In this document: piece by piece, positions 1 to 8,559 of the stretch
Layout of the letters: each line of letters begins with the position of its first letter
Position numbering within the stretch: the stretch's first letter is position 1
Source: Roseovarius amoyensis
GTDB lineage: Bacteria > Pseudomonadota > Alphaproteobacteria > Rhodobacterales > Rhodobacteraceae
Length of the DNA: 64,000 nucleotides
Assembly: GCF_003260265.1 (NCBI RefSeq)
Contig: NZ_QITQ01000007.1
Location: forward strand, 62,001-126,000
Direction of reading: 5' to 3'
Program-made: the position numbers and the translations under genes
The notes under the pieces: model-generated
The model's database searches: none
Told to the model about the DNA's origin: nothing
What the model saw: the letters and a program-made list of their open reading frames with translations, nothing else

Positions 1-1677
1 GAGCGCCTGGCCGAGACCATCGCCCAGACCGCCGCCCTACCCCGCCCTATCTGCCAGACCCTGGCGCGGCTGGGCATTCCGGCATCCGAGGCTGCCGCAT
101 ACCTGGAACCGCGCCTGCGCGACCTGATGCCAGACCCGCACCGGCTGAAGGACATGCAGGCGGCGGCGGAACGGTTCCTGTCCGAGGTCGCGCGCAGCGG
201 GCGCATCGCGATCTTTGCCGATTACGATGTCGATGGCGGCGCCTCGGCCGCGCTGCTGATCGACTGGCTGCGCCAGATGGGGCGCAAGGCGACGCTCTAT
301 ATCCCCGACCGCATCGACGAGGGCTATGGCCCCAACCCGCCGGCGATGGCGCAGCTTGCCGCTGATCATGACCTGATTGTCTGCGTCGATTGCGGCACGC
401 TCAGCCACGAGGCGGTGGCGGCGGCGCAGGGTGCCGATGTCGTCATCCTCGACCACCACCTGGGCGGCGACACCCTGCCCGACGCGGTGGCGGTGGTGAA
501 CCCCAACCGACAGGACGAAACCGGCGATCTGAGCCACCTGTGCGCCGCCGCGGTGGTGTTCCTGATGCTGGTCGAGGCCGGGCGTCAACTGCGCGCCAAG
601 GGCCAGAAAGGCCCCGACCTGATGGAGCTGCTCGACCTGGTGGCGTTGGCGACGGTGGCGGACGTGGCGCCGCTGGTGGGCGTCAACCGCGCCTTCGTGC
701 GCGCGGGGCTGCAGGTCATGGCCCGGCGCGGCCGGCCCGGCCTGGCGGCGCTGGCCGATATCGCCAGGCTGGACGCGCCGCCCGACGCGCATCACCTGGG
801 CTTTGTCCTGGGGCCACGGATCAACGCCGGCGGTCGGGTCGGCCGGGCCGACCTGGGCGCGCGCCTGCTGGCCTGCCCCGACCGGGCCGAGGCCGAGGCG
901 CTGGCCGAGCGGCTGCACCAGCTCAACGCCGAACGTCAGGAGATCGAGCGCGCAGTGCGCGACGCCGCCCTTGCCCAGGCCGAGGAGCGCGGCCTCGACG
1001 CACCGCTGGTCTGGGCGGCGGGCGAAGGCTGGCATCCCGGCGTCGTCGGCATCGTCGCCTCGCGCCTCAAGGAGGTCACGAACCGCCCCGCCGTGGTGAT
1101 CGGGCTGGACGGGGACGAGGGCAAGGGCTCTGGCCGGTCGGTGGCGGGCGTCGACCTTGGCCACGCGATACAGCGGCTGGCGGCCGAGGGGCTGCTGATC
1201 AAGGGCGGCGGGCACAAGATGGCCGCCGGGCTGACCGTGGCGCGAGAGCGGCTGGAGGCCGCCATGGAGCGGCTGTCGGAGTTGCTGGCGCGTCAGGGCG
1301 CGGGCGCGGCCGGGCCGCGTGTGCTGGCGCTGGACGGGCTGCTGATGCCGGGTGCGGCCACGCCCGAGCTGATCGAACAGATCGCCACCGCCGGCCCCTT
1401 TGGCGCCGGGGCGCCCGCGCCGCGCTATGCCTTTGCCGACATGGGGCTGCGGTTCGCCAAGCGCGTCGGGGAAAGCCACCTGAAACTGCGGGTCGGAGAC
1501 GGGTCAGGCGGACAGATCGACGTCATCGCCTTCGGCGCGTTCGAGGGCCCGCTCGGCCCGGCGCTGGAACGTCATGACGGCGCGCGTTTTCATCTGGCCG
1601 GGCGGCTGGAGATCAACCGCTGGGGCGGGCGCAGCACCGTGCAGATGCGCCTCGAAGACGCCGCACCCGCCGGCTGA
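1..1677 (+). CDS. recJ: Single-stranded-DNA-specific exonuclease RecJ, 5'-truncated by the window edge
   Basis: The frame is open from base 1 (ERLAETIAQT...), so the gene starts before the window. RecJ is a 5'-to-3' single-strand DNA exonuclease acting in RecFOR recombination and in mismatch and base-excision repair in the cytoplasm. The DHH phosphoesterase core is visible: the DYDVDG motif near base 230, VDCGTLSH, and the metal-binding DHH triplet near base 455. The C-terminal DHHA1 part has the GSGRSVAGVDLGHAI and GGGHKMAAG signatures near bases 1120-1230. The visible 558 codons fit a RecJ of about 570-580 residues with a short missing N-terminus. A tRNA-Glu gene follows on the same strand. 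The identification is secure. Confidence 0.95.
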   Translation, partial: ERLAETIAQTAALPRPICQTLARLGIPASEAAAYLEPRLRDLMPDPHRLKDMQAAAERFLSEVARSGRIAIFADYDVDGGASAALLIDWLRQMGRKATLYIPDRIDEGYGPNPPAMAQLAADHDLIVCVDCGTLSHEAVAAAQGADVVILDHHLGGDTLPDAVAVVNPNRQDETGDLSHLCAAAVVFLMLVEAGRQLRAKGQKGPDLMELLDLVALATVADVAPLVGVNRAFVRAGLQVMARRGRPGLAALADIARLDAPPDAHHLGFVLGPRINAGGRVGRADLGARLLACPDRAEAEALAERLHQLNAERQEIERAVRDAALAQAEERGLDAPLVWAAGEGWHPGVVGIVASRLKEVTNRPAVVIGLDGDEGKGSGRSVAGVDLGHAIQRLAAEGLLIKGGGHKMAAGLTVARERLEAAMERLSELLARQGAGAAGPRVLALDGLLMPGAATPELIEQIATAGPFGAGAPAPRYAFADMGLRFAKRVGESHLKLRVGDGSGGQIDVIAFGAFEGPLGPALERHDGARFHLAGRLEINRWGGRSTVQMRLEDAAPAG

Positions 1678-1813
1678 TCGGGCACCCCTGCCCCCTGATA
1701 CCCCCTGCCCCGCCGTTGCCCTGCAAAGACACGTGCCGCAGGCGCAAGATTCTGCATTTTGCCTCTTGCGCGGAGCCCCCCGTTTTAATAGGAACCGCCT
1801 CACGTCACGGCAT

Positions 1814-1888
1814 GGCCCGTTCGTCTATCGGTTAGGACGCCAGGTTTTCAACCTGGAAAGAGGGGTTCGACTCCCCTACGGGCTGCCA
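1814..1888 (+). tRNA. tRNA-Glu (anticodon TTC)
   Basis: The 75-nt cloverleaf has the acceptor arms GGCCCGT and ACGGGCT, a five-pair anticodon stem CCAGG/CCTGG around the loop TTTTCAA (anticodon TTC), a T loop GGTTCGACTC, and an encoded CCA at 1886-1888. Confidence 0.95.
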
Positions 1889-2093
1889 CTTCATCTAAAT
1901 TGCTATTACTTTACATGGCCTTATAGCTGAAGGCACCCTCCTGTCAGCCAAGCTGTTGGCCCATAAGAGGCCAAGACCGCCCGTGCCTGTGTGCAACCCC
2001 GCCCCCGGCACGGCAGAGGTTGAAGAGATATCCCCTGCCGTTTCCGTCGCACTGCCTTGACTACGTTCTGCGCGGCTTTTTCAAACTTGCCCC

Positions 2094-2672
2094 TCAGAAA
2101 GTGTTGATGGAAATCCCCACAAAGCTTTCCTCGGAATCGAACTTGTAGCCGGCCCGGAAACTCGCCTTGGTGTTCGGGATGCCAAAGGCGACAGTCGCAA
2201 CCTTGTCGCGAAAGCCGTCATCATCGCCGAGATAGCTGAACTCGAATGTCACATCCGGCTTGTTGAAGCTGATCGCCGCCAGGGTAAAGTAACCACGATC
2301 AATAGTCGTTGCCTCCCCCAGCAGGTAGATGCTGCCGAAACTCGTCGGCTGGTAATGCTCGGCCACGAGCCGTATCCCACCCTTGAGCCTATCGAGCCCC
2401 TCAAGCTGGATGGCCGGACCGGCACGGAAGGTGATCGGTGTCCCTAGGGAAAACTTGTAGCTGACCATCAGGTTGAGATCCTCCGGCCCGGTATAATCGC
2501 TGAACACTATGCCGTAAGACATGCGGCCACGTTCGACGGAAACCACGGCCGTGGTGGTGTCTTCGCCGAGGTCCAGTTGGTAGAATTCCCCATCGGCCTG
2601 CGCTGTCGCGGCTATCAGAACGACCGGCAGCGCCCATGCAGCGCGTTGAAAGAGCTTAGTCCCTGCGGTCAA
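2094..2672 (-). CDS. Exported hypothetical protein, possible outer-membrane beta-barrel, third gene of the glucan synthase operon
   Basis: The 192-residue product starts with a signal peptide (hydrophobic ALPVVLIAATAQA, cleavage near residue 26). The rest is rich in alternating polar and hydrophobic strands and ends in ...GISINTF, with a terminal Phe as in many outer-membrane barrels. The start is TTG at 2672, preceded by AAGGGGG six bases upstream. It overlaps the end of the synthase gene by 17 bp, so the two are almost certainly co-translated. I do not recognise a named family. Its position suggests that it exports or anchors the polysaccharide, but that is inference. Confidence 0.6.
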   Translation of the reverse strand: MTAGTKLFQRAAWALPVVLIAATAQADGEFYQLDLGEDTTTAVVSVERGRMSYGIVFSDYTGPEDLNLMVSYKFSLGTPITFRAGPAIQLEGLDRLKGGIRLVAEHYQPTSFGSIYLLGEATTIDRGYFTLAAISFNKPDVTFEFSYLGDDDGFRDKVATVAFGIPNTKASFRAGYKFDSEESFVGISINTF

Positions 2673-4674
2673 GTCGTGCCCCCTTGTTCCGCGATCTGTC
2701 CCGACTGATCAGCGAGATTCGCCGCGCCATGTCGCTCAGCATACCCCAGGTGTTCACGACGCTGATACCGGGCGCATTGTCTTCGGTATAAAAGCGCATG
2801 AACAGGGCGTCGCGTTGTTCTTCGTTCGGCAGCAGCTCCACGCGCATGCCGTCGGGCGTTTCTGCCAGCACGAAGACAGGCAGCTCACCCACGTCCGGCA
2901 AGTCGACCGTGCCATAGGTGCCGATATCGAAATGGCCGCCCCGCAGTCGGGCGGTGTCCTGTGTCAGGCTGGTGATCCACATGCGCTGTACCTGGTCGCC
3001 GGCGGTAAAGGTGACGCGCTCGGGGGTGTCGGCGACATGGCGTTCGCGCCGCGGCAGCTCGACACAGGCAAGGATCGTCAGCGTCAGCACGATCATGTTG
3101 TAGATCGTCCAGAACAGGATGACCCACTTGCCTTCTCCTGCGTCATTGAATGCGAAACGGTCGGTCACGATGCCCAGCAGAAGACCGACAATGGTGAGTG
3201 CGAGCAGAATGGCAAAGGGTGCAAGCATACGCCATTGCACGACGATCCGGCTGCGGTCCCCGCCCTTGGCGGTCACGCTGAAAGGGTGGCCCTTCGGCTG
3301 CACCAGGCCGACGAACGCCGCGCGGGTGATGGGCAGGGCACCAAGCAACTGGCTGACATCGGTCAGGATCGGCACCACGTTGCCTCGGGACAGCAGGTTG
3401 ATGGACATCAGGTTCCAGAAGAAGAAGCACCCGAAGAAAGTGATGACATCGGACGGGGTGGCATCCACCACGGTGACATTGCCGTACCAGTAGAGCAATG
3501 GGAACACCATTGCCGCGATGCGGAAAGGAAACGTCGTGATCCAGTACAGGCTGGCGTCGATGACGCTCCAGCGGTCGCGCACGCGCAGCCCGTTATTGCG
3601 GAACGGGCCCAGATTGCTGCGCGCGATCTGCATCATGCCCAGGCACCAACGCGAGCGTTGCGTGACGTACTCCTTCAACCCCTCCGGTGCGAGGCCTTCG
3701 GTCAGCGGCTCATTCAGGTAGGCGGTGTGCCAGCCGGCGTTCTGCAGGCAGAGCGTGATCATGTAATCCTCGGTCACGCTGTCGGTGGGAAATCCACCGA
3801 TATCCTTCAGCGCATCCAGGCGCATTATCGAGGAAGTTCCACAGCAGAAGGCCACGCCCCAGCCATCGCGCGAGGGCTGCATGTCGTCAAAGAAAAAGCG
3901 CTGCTCATCCGGGTAGGAGCGGCTAATACCGAGGTTGTGCTGGATCGGGTCGGCGTTGAAGAAGTGTTGTGGCGTCTGGACGAGACCCAGCGTCGGATCG
4001 TGAAAGAGCGCCAGCGTACGCGACAGGAACCCGCGGTGAGGCACGAAATCGGCATCCAGCACGGCAACGTAATCCGGCGGGACGTCGCGCCCCCAAAGAA
4101 TCTGAAGCGCATGGTTTATGTTGCCGGCCTTCGCATGCTTGTTGTCGGGCCGTCGTATGTAGGTAACGCCTTGCCCCTCGCAATAGTCCCGCAGCCAGTC
4201 GCGACGTCCGTCGTCGAGAACAATGACCTCTTTTTCCGGGTGGCGCAGAACCTTGGCGCCAATGATGGTGCGCTCAAGCACTTCGAGTTCTTCGTTGTAA
4301 GTGGTGATGAGCAGCGCGACGCTTGGCGGGGTCTCTCCCCACCATCCGGCGTGACGGTCGGCATCGGGGCTCCGGTCACGATGACGCATCAGGATGACGA
4401 AGGCGCTGATAGAGCTGATGATTGCCATGAGTTCGAGACCAAGCAACAGCCCGCTTCCGATGAAATCCACCGTCCAGCCCACCGGGGCAATCGTTTCGGT
4501 CGCACGCCACCACGCATATCTGACCGCGAAAATGATCGCGATCACGAACAGAAAGACACGGTGATGTGTATCGTTCCGGTCGACGACATGCGGAAGGATC
4601 AATGCCGCGCCGAAGATCGGCACCAGATGCATCAGGCTCGACCCCACGTCGCCCAGGTAGACGTTCGGCAGCAT
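2656..4674 (-). CDS. Membrane family-2 glycosyltransferase, BgsA/BcsA-like beta-glucan synthase
   Basis: A processive inner-membrane glycan synthase of 672 residues. Hydrophobic helices occur near residues 15-30, 40-56 and 70-96. The cytosolic GT-A domain follows with the catalytic set DDG (154-156), DAD (207-209), TED (301-303) and QRSRW (339-343), then C-terminal membrane helices and a tail of about 120 residues. The tail has only a degenerate PilZ-like stretch (HFDIGTYG) and no clear RxxxR pair. This fits BgsA, the c-di-GMP-responsive mixed-linkage glucan synthase of Sinorhizobium, better than BcsA, and no bcsB, bcsC or bcsZ is present. ATG 4674 overlaps the stop of the preceding gene (TAATG). 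A TTG at 4692 is an alternative start. The exact product is unproven. Confidence 0.75.
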   Translation of the reverse strand: MLPNVYLGDVGSSLMHLVPIFGAALILPHVVDRNDTHHRVFLFVIAIIFAVRYAWWRATETIAPVGWTVDFIGSGLLLGLELMAIISSISAFVILMRHRDRSPDADRHAGWWGETPPSVALLITTYNEELEVLERTIIGAKVLRHPEKEVIVLDDGRRDWLRDYCEGQGVTYIRRPDNKHAKAGNINHALQILWGRDVPPDYVAVLDADFVPHRGFLSRTLALFHDPTLGLVQTPQHFFNADPIQHNLGISRSYPDEQRFFFDDMQPSRDGWGVAFCCGTSSIMRLDALKDIGGFPTDSVTEDYMITLCLQNAGWHTAYLNEPLTEGLAPEGLKEYVTQRSRWCLGMMQIARSNLGPFRNNGLRVRDRWSVIDASLYWITTFPFRIAAMVFPLLYWYGNVTVVDATPSDVITFFGCFFFWNLMSINLLSRGNVVPILTDVSQLLGALPITRAAFVGLVQPKGHPFSVTAKGGDRSRIVVQWRMLAPFAILLALTIVGLLLGIVTDRFAFNDAGEGKWVILFWTIYNMIVLTLTILACVELPRRERHVADTPERVTFTAGDQVQRMWITSLTQDTARLRGGHFDIGTYGTVDLPDVGELPVFVLAETPDGMRVELLPNEEQRDALFMRFYTEDNAPGISVVNTWGMLSDMARRISLISRDRSRNKGARLDRRD

Positions 4675-5849
4675 TACTCCCAGAACTTCCAAAAGATATC
4701 GAGCGGACGTTCATCAAAGAAGACCCGGCCCGTTCTGCCGATGCTGCAACCACCAGCCGGATCCGCTCTCAATTCCGGAACGACAAGCGCGACGTCATAC
4801 CGTTCCAGGTGCTCCTTGCTCGGGGCCACGGCCAGGTTCTCATAGACCGAGGCCGCGCCAGCACCAGCCAGGCGGGCCACCGTACCGTGCATCACCCCGT
4901 CGCCCCCAAGCGGGCGAAAGGTCGCCTCGTCGCCGGTGGAAAGCGAATTGAAAATCGTCTCGGACACCGAAAGCGTGACGAGCACCGAGTCGCAGTCGAC
5001 CAGGCGCACAACGGGATCGCCGCGCTGGACGTTGACGCCGTTGGCCGTCAGTTCCTGCCACAGAACACCGTTCACCGGCGACAAGAGTGTGTCACCGCGC
5101 AGCTCGACGAGGCGCGAAAGTTCCCGCTCGATCCGGGTGTCATAGGCATCCAGTTGTGTCCGGGCGCGGGCAATATCCGCCTCGACAAGCGCGAGCGATG
5201 TCTCAGCTTCGCGATACCGCAGTGCCATGTTCCAGGCCGCGCCCCCGGAATCGTCAAGGTAGATGGCGTGTCGCGCGGCCTCCAGTTGCAGCGCCCTTAC
5301 ATCGGTGAAGCCGTCGTCCGGAAATTCGTTGAACAGTTCCGGATCGCGCCCCGGGTCGTTTTCGTCCGGTGTCAGCTTGTCCTCGTCAACCGTACCGGTG
5401 CCTGTTCCCGCAGGAAACTGTCCCGATCCTGGCGACGTCTCAGAATCCAAATCTATGCCGCCCGCCAGCAATTCTAGCTCGTGCGTGCGCGCAACGCCGT
5501 AATTCCTGGCCGTTTTCTCAAGCCAGTTCAGGCCATCTTGCAGCGCGTCGCTTTGGGCTTCGAGCCGCTGGAGATCGGCGGTCAGAAGATCCCTTTCAAG
5601 GCGCAAGTCATCCAGGCGCATCTGGTCCGCCCTGACATCCTCGATCGCGAAAAGCGTCGTGCCTTTGGTGATTACGGCCCCGGGCGCCCGCACCGGCAAC
5701 GACACATCCCCCGCAACCGGGGCGCGCACTGTTGAAAGCGGTGCGTTGACGAATGCATTCGAACTGGCGCCCGTCATCTGTTCCACGACGATGACGTATA
5801 GCGCCCCGAAAAAAAGAAAAATGCCGATAAACAGACGCAAATACCGCAA
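4674..5849 (-). CDS. HlyD-like membrane-fusion protein, BgsB-like partner of the glucan synthase
   Basis: 391 residues: one N-terminal membrane anchor (FIGIFLFFGALYVIVVEQM), a biotinyl-lipoyl-like half (APVAGDVSLPVRAPGAVITKG in part), a long coiled coil of about residues 70-240 interrupted by an acidic low-complexity insert, then the second lipoyl half (LLSPVNGVLWQ) and a beta-barrel domain. This is the adaptor layout of HlyD, Alg44-type and BgsB proteins, which bridge a membrane synthase to the periplasm. The start is TTG at 5849 behind GAGGGG at five-base spacing. It is the first gene of the leftward operon, and its stop overlaps the synthase ATG. The 209 bp upstream are shared with the divergent sensor gene. 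Confidence 0.7.
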   Translation of the reverse strand: MRYLRLFIGIFLFFGALYVIVVEQMTGASSNAFVNAPLSTVRAPVAGDVSLPVRAPGAVITKGTTLFAIEDVRADQMRLDDLRLERDLLTADLQRLEAQSDALQDGLNWLEKTARNYGVARTHELELLAGGIDLDSETSPGSGQFPAGTGTGTVDEDKLTPDENDPGRDPELFNEFPDDGFTDVRALQLEAARHAIYLDDSGGAAWNMALRYREAETSLALVEADIARARTQLDAYDTRIERELSRLVELRGDTLLSPVNGVLWQELTANGVNVQRGDPVVRLVDCDSVLVTLSVSETIFNSLSTGDEATFRPLGGDGVMHGTVARLAGAGAASVYENLAVAPSKEHLERYDVALVVPELRADPAGGCSIGRTGRVFFDERPLDIFWKFWE

Positions 5850-6058
5850 TGCAGCCCCTCACAACCATAGGTATATATAAGTAAGGCTAACATTACCAAA
5901 TTGGCGATAGTATGGCCGAGAAAAATTATCCGGTCATTCGTGGCCTGAACGCCCCACGGGCCAGCGAGCAGCCAAGGGGATTTTGAAAGTCACCATACAA
6001 TCGCCAGAATTAGCCACTATTCTTCGGTAGCGAGGAGAATGAAGGGGCGCTCGTCAAA

Positions 6059-7153
6059 ATGACTTCTGCGGAGATCAGAACAGTGCGCGGTTCCAAACAA
6101 CTAAATGCTCCCCGCCTTGCGACGTCCATTGTCGGCTTTGCCATGATATGCGGCCTGCTCGGGATGCTCACGATCTGGTGGCCGATTCACCAGCACGCGC
6201 GCGACTTCGAGACCCGTGTGGAGTCCAGTCACGCCATCCGCGGCGTAAGGGCGCTGCGGCTCGCGGTGTCACGCGCGCTCGAACGTGAATGGGAAAGTCT
6301 TCAAGCTGTCGCAGGACAGATTGCAGACAAGGACGACGACGAGATTCGCGCCTTTGCCGACGCCGCGACCGTCGCTGGCGGGCGTGTCGCCTGGGCGGGA
6401 CTGGCCGACCTTTCAGGAACGATCCGCGTCGGATCGAACGGCCTCGGGGAAGGCACTCTCGTCTCAGACGCGAACTGGTACCGACAGGGCCTTCGAGGTC
6501 CCTTCTTCGGGGCACTGACATCTTCCTTCGCAGAAGAGGGCAGTGAGCGGCGGGATGTGCTCAACATCTCGGTGCCGGTCAAGTCCCGAGACGGCGAGAT
6601 TACCGGCGTCTATGTTTATAGCCTCAAGGCGAGTTGGCTGAAGGAATATGTGCGCGCCGCCGCCGATGACCTCGACCTGCTCGCCCATATGGTCGACCGG
6701 CGCGGCCGTTCCATCTTCGGAGCGGACCAGAAAGCGCGGGTGGATCTCACACCGGCCAGTCTCGGTTCCCTGTCGCTTAATATTGGTTCCGCCCAGATCG
6801 TCGAGGATGCAAACGGCGCAAGAAACATCTATGCGGTGGCGCCGGAACTCACCGTCGGCAATGCGCCGCCGACCGGCCTGTCCGTCGTCGTGCATGTTCC
6901 CCCGGCATCTTTTGGAAACGACGCGACCGAGCTGTCTGTTGCGATGTGGATCAGCCTGCTGAGCCTGTTCGGCATCCTGAGCGTCTTTTTGATATTGTTC
7001 ACGCGGCATTTCATACGTCCGCTGGAACGCCTGACGGACATCGCGCACCAGATTGCCGAGGGCAAGGAGCCCTATCCGGAGGAGTACCACTCCAGCCGAG
7101 AAAGCGAACAGCTTTCGCAGGCACTGAGCCGTATCCAGAGCCGTTACTACTAA
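6059..7153 (+). CDS. Cache-HAMP transmembrane sensor protein without an output domain
   Basis: 364 residues: TM1 about 20-43, a periplasmic double-Cache-like sensor region of about 45-290 (features such as VSDANWYRQG and SVPVKSRDGEITGVYV), TM2 about 294-315, and a HAMP-like segment (RPLERLTDIAHQIAEG) to the end. The frame then stops and nothing resembling a kinase, GGDEF, EAL or chemoreceptor domain follows in any frame. It is divergent from the glucan synthase operon, so it may sense a signal for it through a partner protein. AAGGGG 11 bases upstream of ATG 6059 is the likely ribosome-binding site. Function beyond sensing is unknown. Confidence 0.65.
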   Translation: MTSAEIRTVRGSKQLNAPRLATSIVGFAMICGLLGMLTIWWPIHQHARDFETRVESSHAIRGVRALRLAVSRALEREWESLQAVAGQIADKDDDEIRAFADAATVAGGRVAWAGLADLSGTIRVGSNGLGEGTLVSDANWYRQGLRGPFFGALTSSFAEEGSERRDVLNISVPVKSRDGEITGVYVYSLKASWLKEYVRAAADDLDLLAHMVDRRGRSIFGADQKARVDLTPASLGSLSLNIGSAQIVEDANGARNIYAVAPELTVGNAPPTGLSVVVHVPPASFGNDATELSVAMWISLLSLFGILSVFLILFTRHFIRPLERLTDIAHQIAEGKEPYPEEYHSSRESEQLSQALSRIQSRYY

Positions 7154-7264
7154 GGCACGAATGCCCCCGTTCACAGCGAGAGTGTGCTTGTTGTGATCTG
7201 GTCTGCTGCGCCCCGCCCGACGTGCCGCCGGGCGGGGTGTTGTCTGGTCGCCCTCTCCCGCGCC

Positions 7265-7429
7265 CTAGTCGGGCAGCGCGGCGCAGAAACCGCCGCTCTG
7301 CGCGAGACCAGAACCCAGGGCCAGCAGCGGCGGCGCGGCATAGGGGTTGGGCTGCGTCAGCCCCATGTCGAAGCCAATCAGCGCCAGCAGCAGCACCATC
7401 GCAACCGATGCGGTAAAACGGCGGGTCAT
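7265..7429 (-). CDS. Small single-span membrane protein (54 aa)
   Basis: The start is ATG 7429, which overlaps the TGA of the transporter gene in an ATGA junction, so translational coupling supports it as a real gene. The product begins MTRRFTASVAMVLLLALIGF, a single hydrophobic helix or signal anchor, followed by a short tail rich in Pro, Ala and Gly with one Cys near the C-terminus. It is the last gene of the leftward rhodanese-transporter operon. No family is recognised. Confidence 0.5.
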   Translation of the reverse strand: MTRRFTASVAMVLLLALIGFDMGLTQPNPYAAPPLLALGSGLAQSGGFCAALPD

Positions 7430-8559
7430 GTGCGTGTCTCCAGCCCCAGACGCGGCCTGAGGCCGACGCCGACCCACGACCCGGCAAAGGCCGCCGCGAA
7501 CCAGGCCCAGCCATGCAGGCTGCCCGTCGAGATGCCGGAAAAGAACGCCCCGACGTTGCAGCCAAAGGCCAGCCGCGACGAATAGCCCAGCAGCAGCCCC
7601 GCCACCACCGTCGCCACCCAGGCCCTTGCCGGCAGGCGCGGCAGCGGCGCGGACAACCCGCCCTCGCGCCAGGAGGCAACCACGAAGGCCCCCGCGATCA
7701 GGCCGAAATTCGTCAGCGACGTGTAATCCGTCAGGATGCTTTCCCCCAGCCGCCCGGCATTGCCCGGCGCGGACCAGAACCCCGACCCCGACAGATCAGC
7801 CCCCGCGGCGACAGCGCCCTTGGCCACCCACAGGCCCAGGCCATAGACCACGCCCCAGGGTTGGCCCGCGACCAGCAGATTGCCGATGGCCAGCGCGGCG
7901 ACGATCAACGCCGCCGCGATCAGCCGTGGCGGTATCCGCCACGCGCCCGGCGCCGCGCGCCACAGCAGGAATGCCGCAACCGCCGCCAACAGGACAAGTG
8001 TGATTGCCAGACCGCTGGCACCCTCCAGCACCATGATCGGCAGCGTGCCAATATCTGTCCACCACAGCAGGTGATAGGCCCCGAAAAAGCTGCCGATGGC
8101 GAAGAAGGGCAACGCCACCAGTCCCACGGGGTTGCCGCTGCCCGCGTTGACCAGCGTGCCCGACCCGCAGCCCAGCACCACCTGCATCGCCGCGCCAAAG
8201 ATAAACGCCCCGCCGACCATCGCCCAGCCTATCGGCGCGACCGCGCCGACCAGCTCGTCGGAATGGCTTTGCAGCAGCGGCAGGGCAACGACGGCCACCA
8301 GCGCGATGGCCAGCAACTGTGCAAGGATGCCTGCCGGCTCTCGCCGCAGGATCATCGCGCGCCACGGCCCGGCAAAGCCGAACCGCAGCCCTTCGAGCGC
8401 GACACCGATGCCTAGGCCGATGGCCAGCATCAGCCCATAGCGCGCCCCGGCCAGGACGGCGACCGCACCAACCGCCGCCAGCCCGGCGGCGATCAGGCCG
8501 CCGCGCCGGAACACGCGCCCAGCCCCGCGCCTGTCGCGCGCTTCGACCGTCACGGTCAT
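7426..8559 (-). CDS. YeeE/YedE family sulfur-compound (thiosulfate-type) transporter
   Basis: A polytopic inner-membrane protein of 377 residues with about ten hydrophobic helices. It shows two pseudo-repeated signature segments with conserved cysteines, LGCGSGTLVNAGSGNPVG in the first half and FGCNVGAFFSGISTGSLHGW near the C-terminus. These are typical of the YeeE/YedE (TsuA-like) family, in which cysteines relay thiosulfate or related sulfur species across the membrane. Its ATG overlaps the stop of the upstream sulfurtransferase by one base (TGATG). The adjoining rhodanese supports a role in sulfur uptake or trafficking. The exact substrate cannot be read from sequence. Confidence 0.8.
   Translation of the reverse strand: MTVTVEARDRRGAGRVFRRGGLIAAGLAAVGAVAVLAGARYGLMLAIGLGIGVALEGLRFGFAGPWRAMILRREPAGILAQLLAIALVAVVALPLLQSHSDELVGAVAPIGWAMVGGAFIFGAAMQVVLGCGSGTLVNAGSGNPVGLVALPFFAIGSFFGAYHLLWWTDIGTLPIMVLEGASGLAITLVLLAAVAAFLLWRAAPGAWRIPPRLIAAALIVAALAIGNLLVAGQPWGVVYGLGLWVAKGAVAAGADLSGSGFWSAPGNAGRLGESILTDYTSLTNFGLIAGAFVVASWREGGLSAPLPRLPARAWVATVVAGLLLGYSSRLAFGCNVGAFFSGISTGSLHGWAWFAAAFAGSWVGVGLRPRLGLETRT

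Noticed and set aside
2815-4845. A 676-codon plus-strand frame opposite the glucan synthase
   Set aside because: No start signal or domain. The minus-strand frame contains a complete set of glycosyltransferase motifs.
2656-5849. Cellulose synthase operon (bcsAB)
   Set aside because: No bcsB, bcsC or bcsZ, no standard PilZ motif, and the partner gene is an HlyD-type fusion protein, which fits bgsBA better.
6031-6061. Seven-codon leader peptide (ATG 6039 to TGA overlapping ATG 6059) before the Cache-HAMP gene
   Set aside because: The GAGGAG is only one base from this ATG, too close for normal initiation. The overlap is probably chance.
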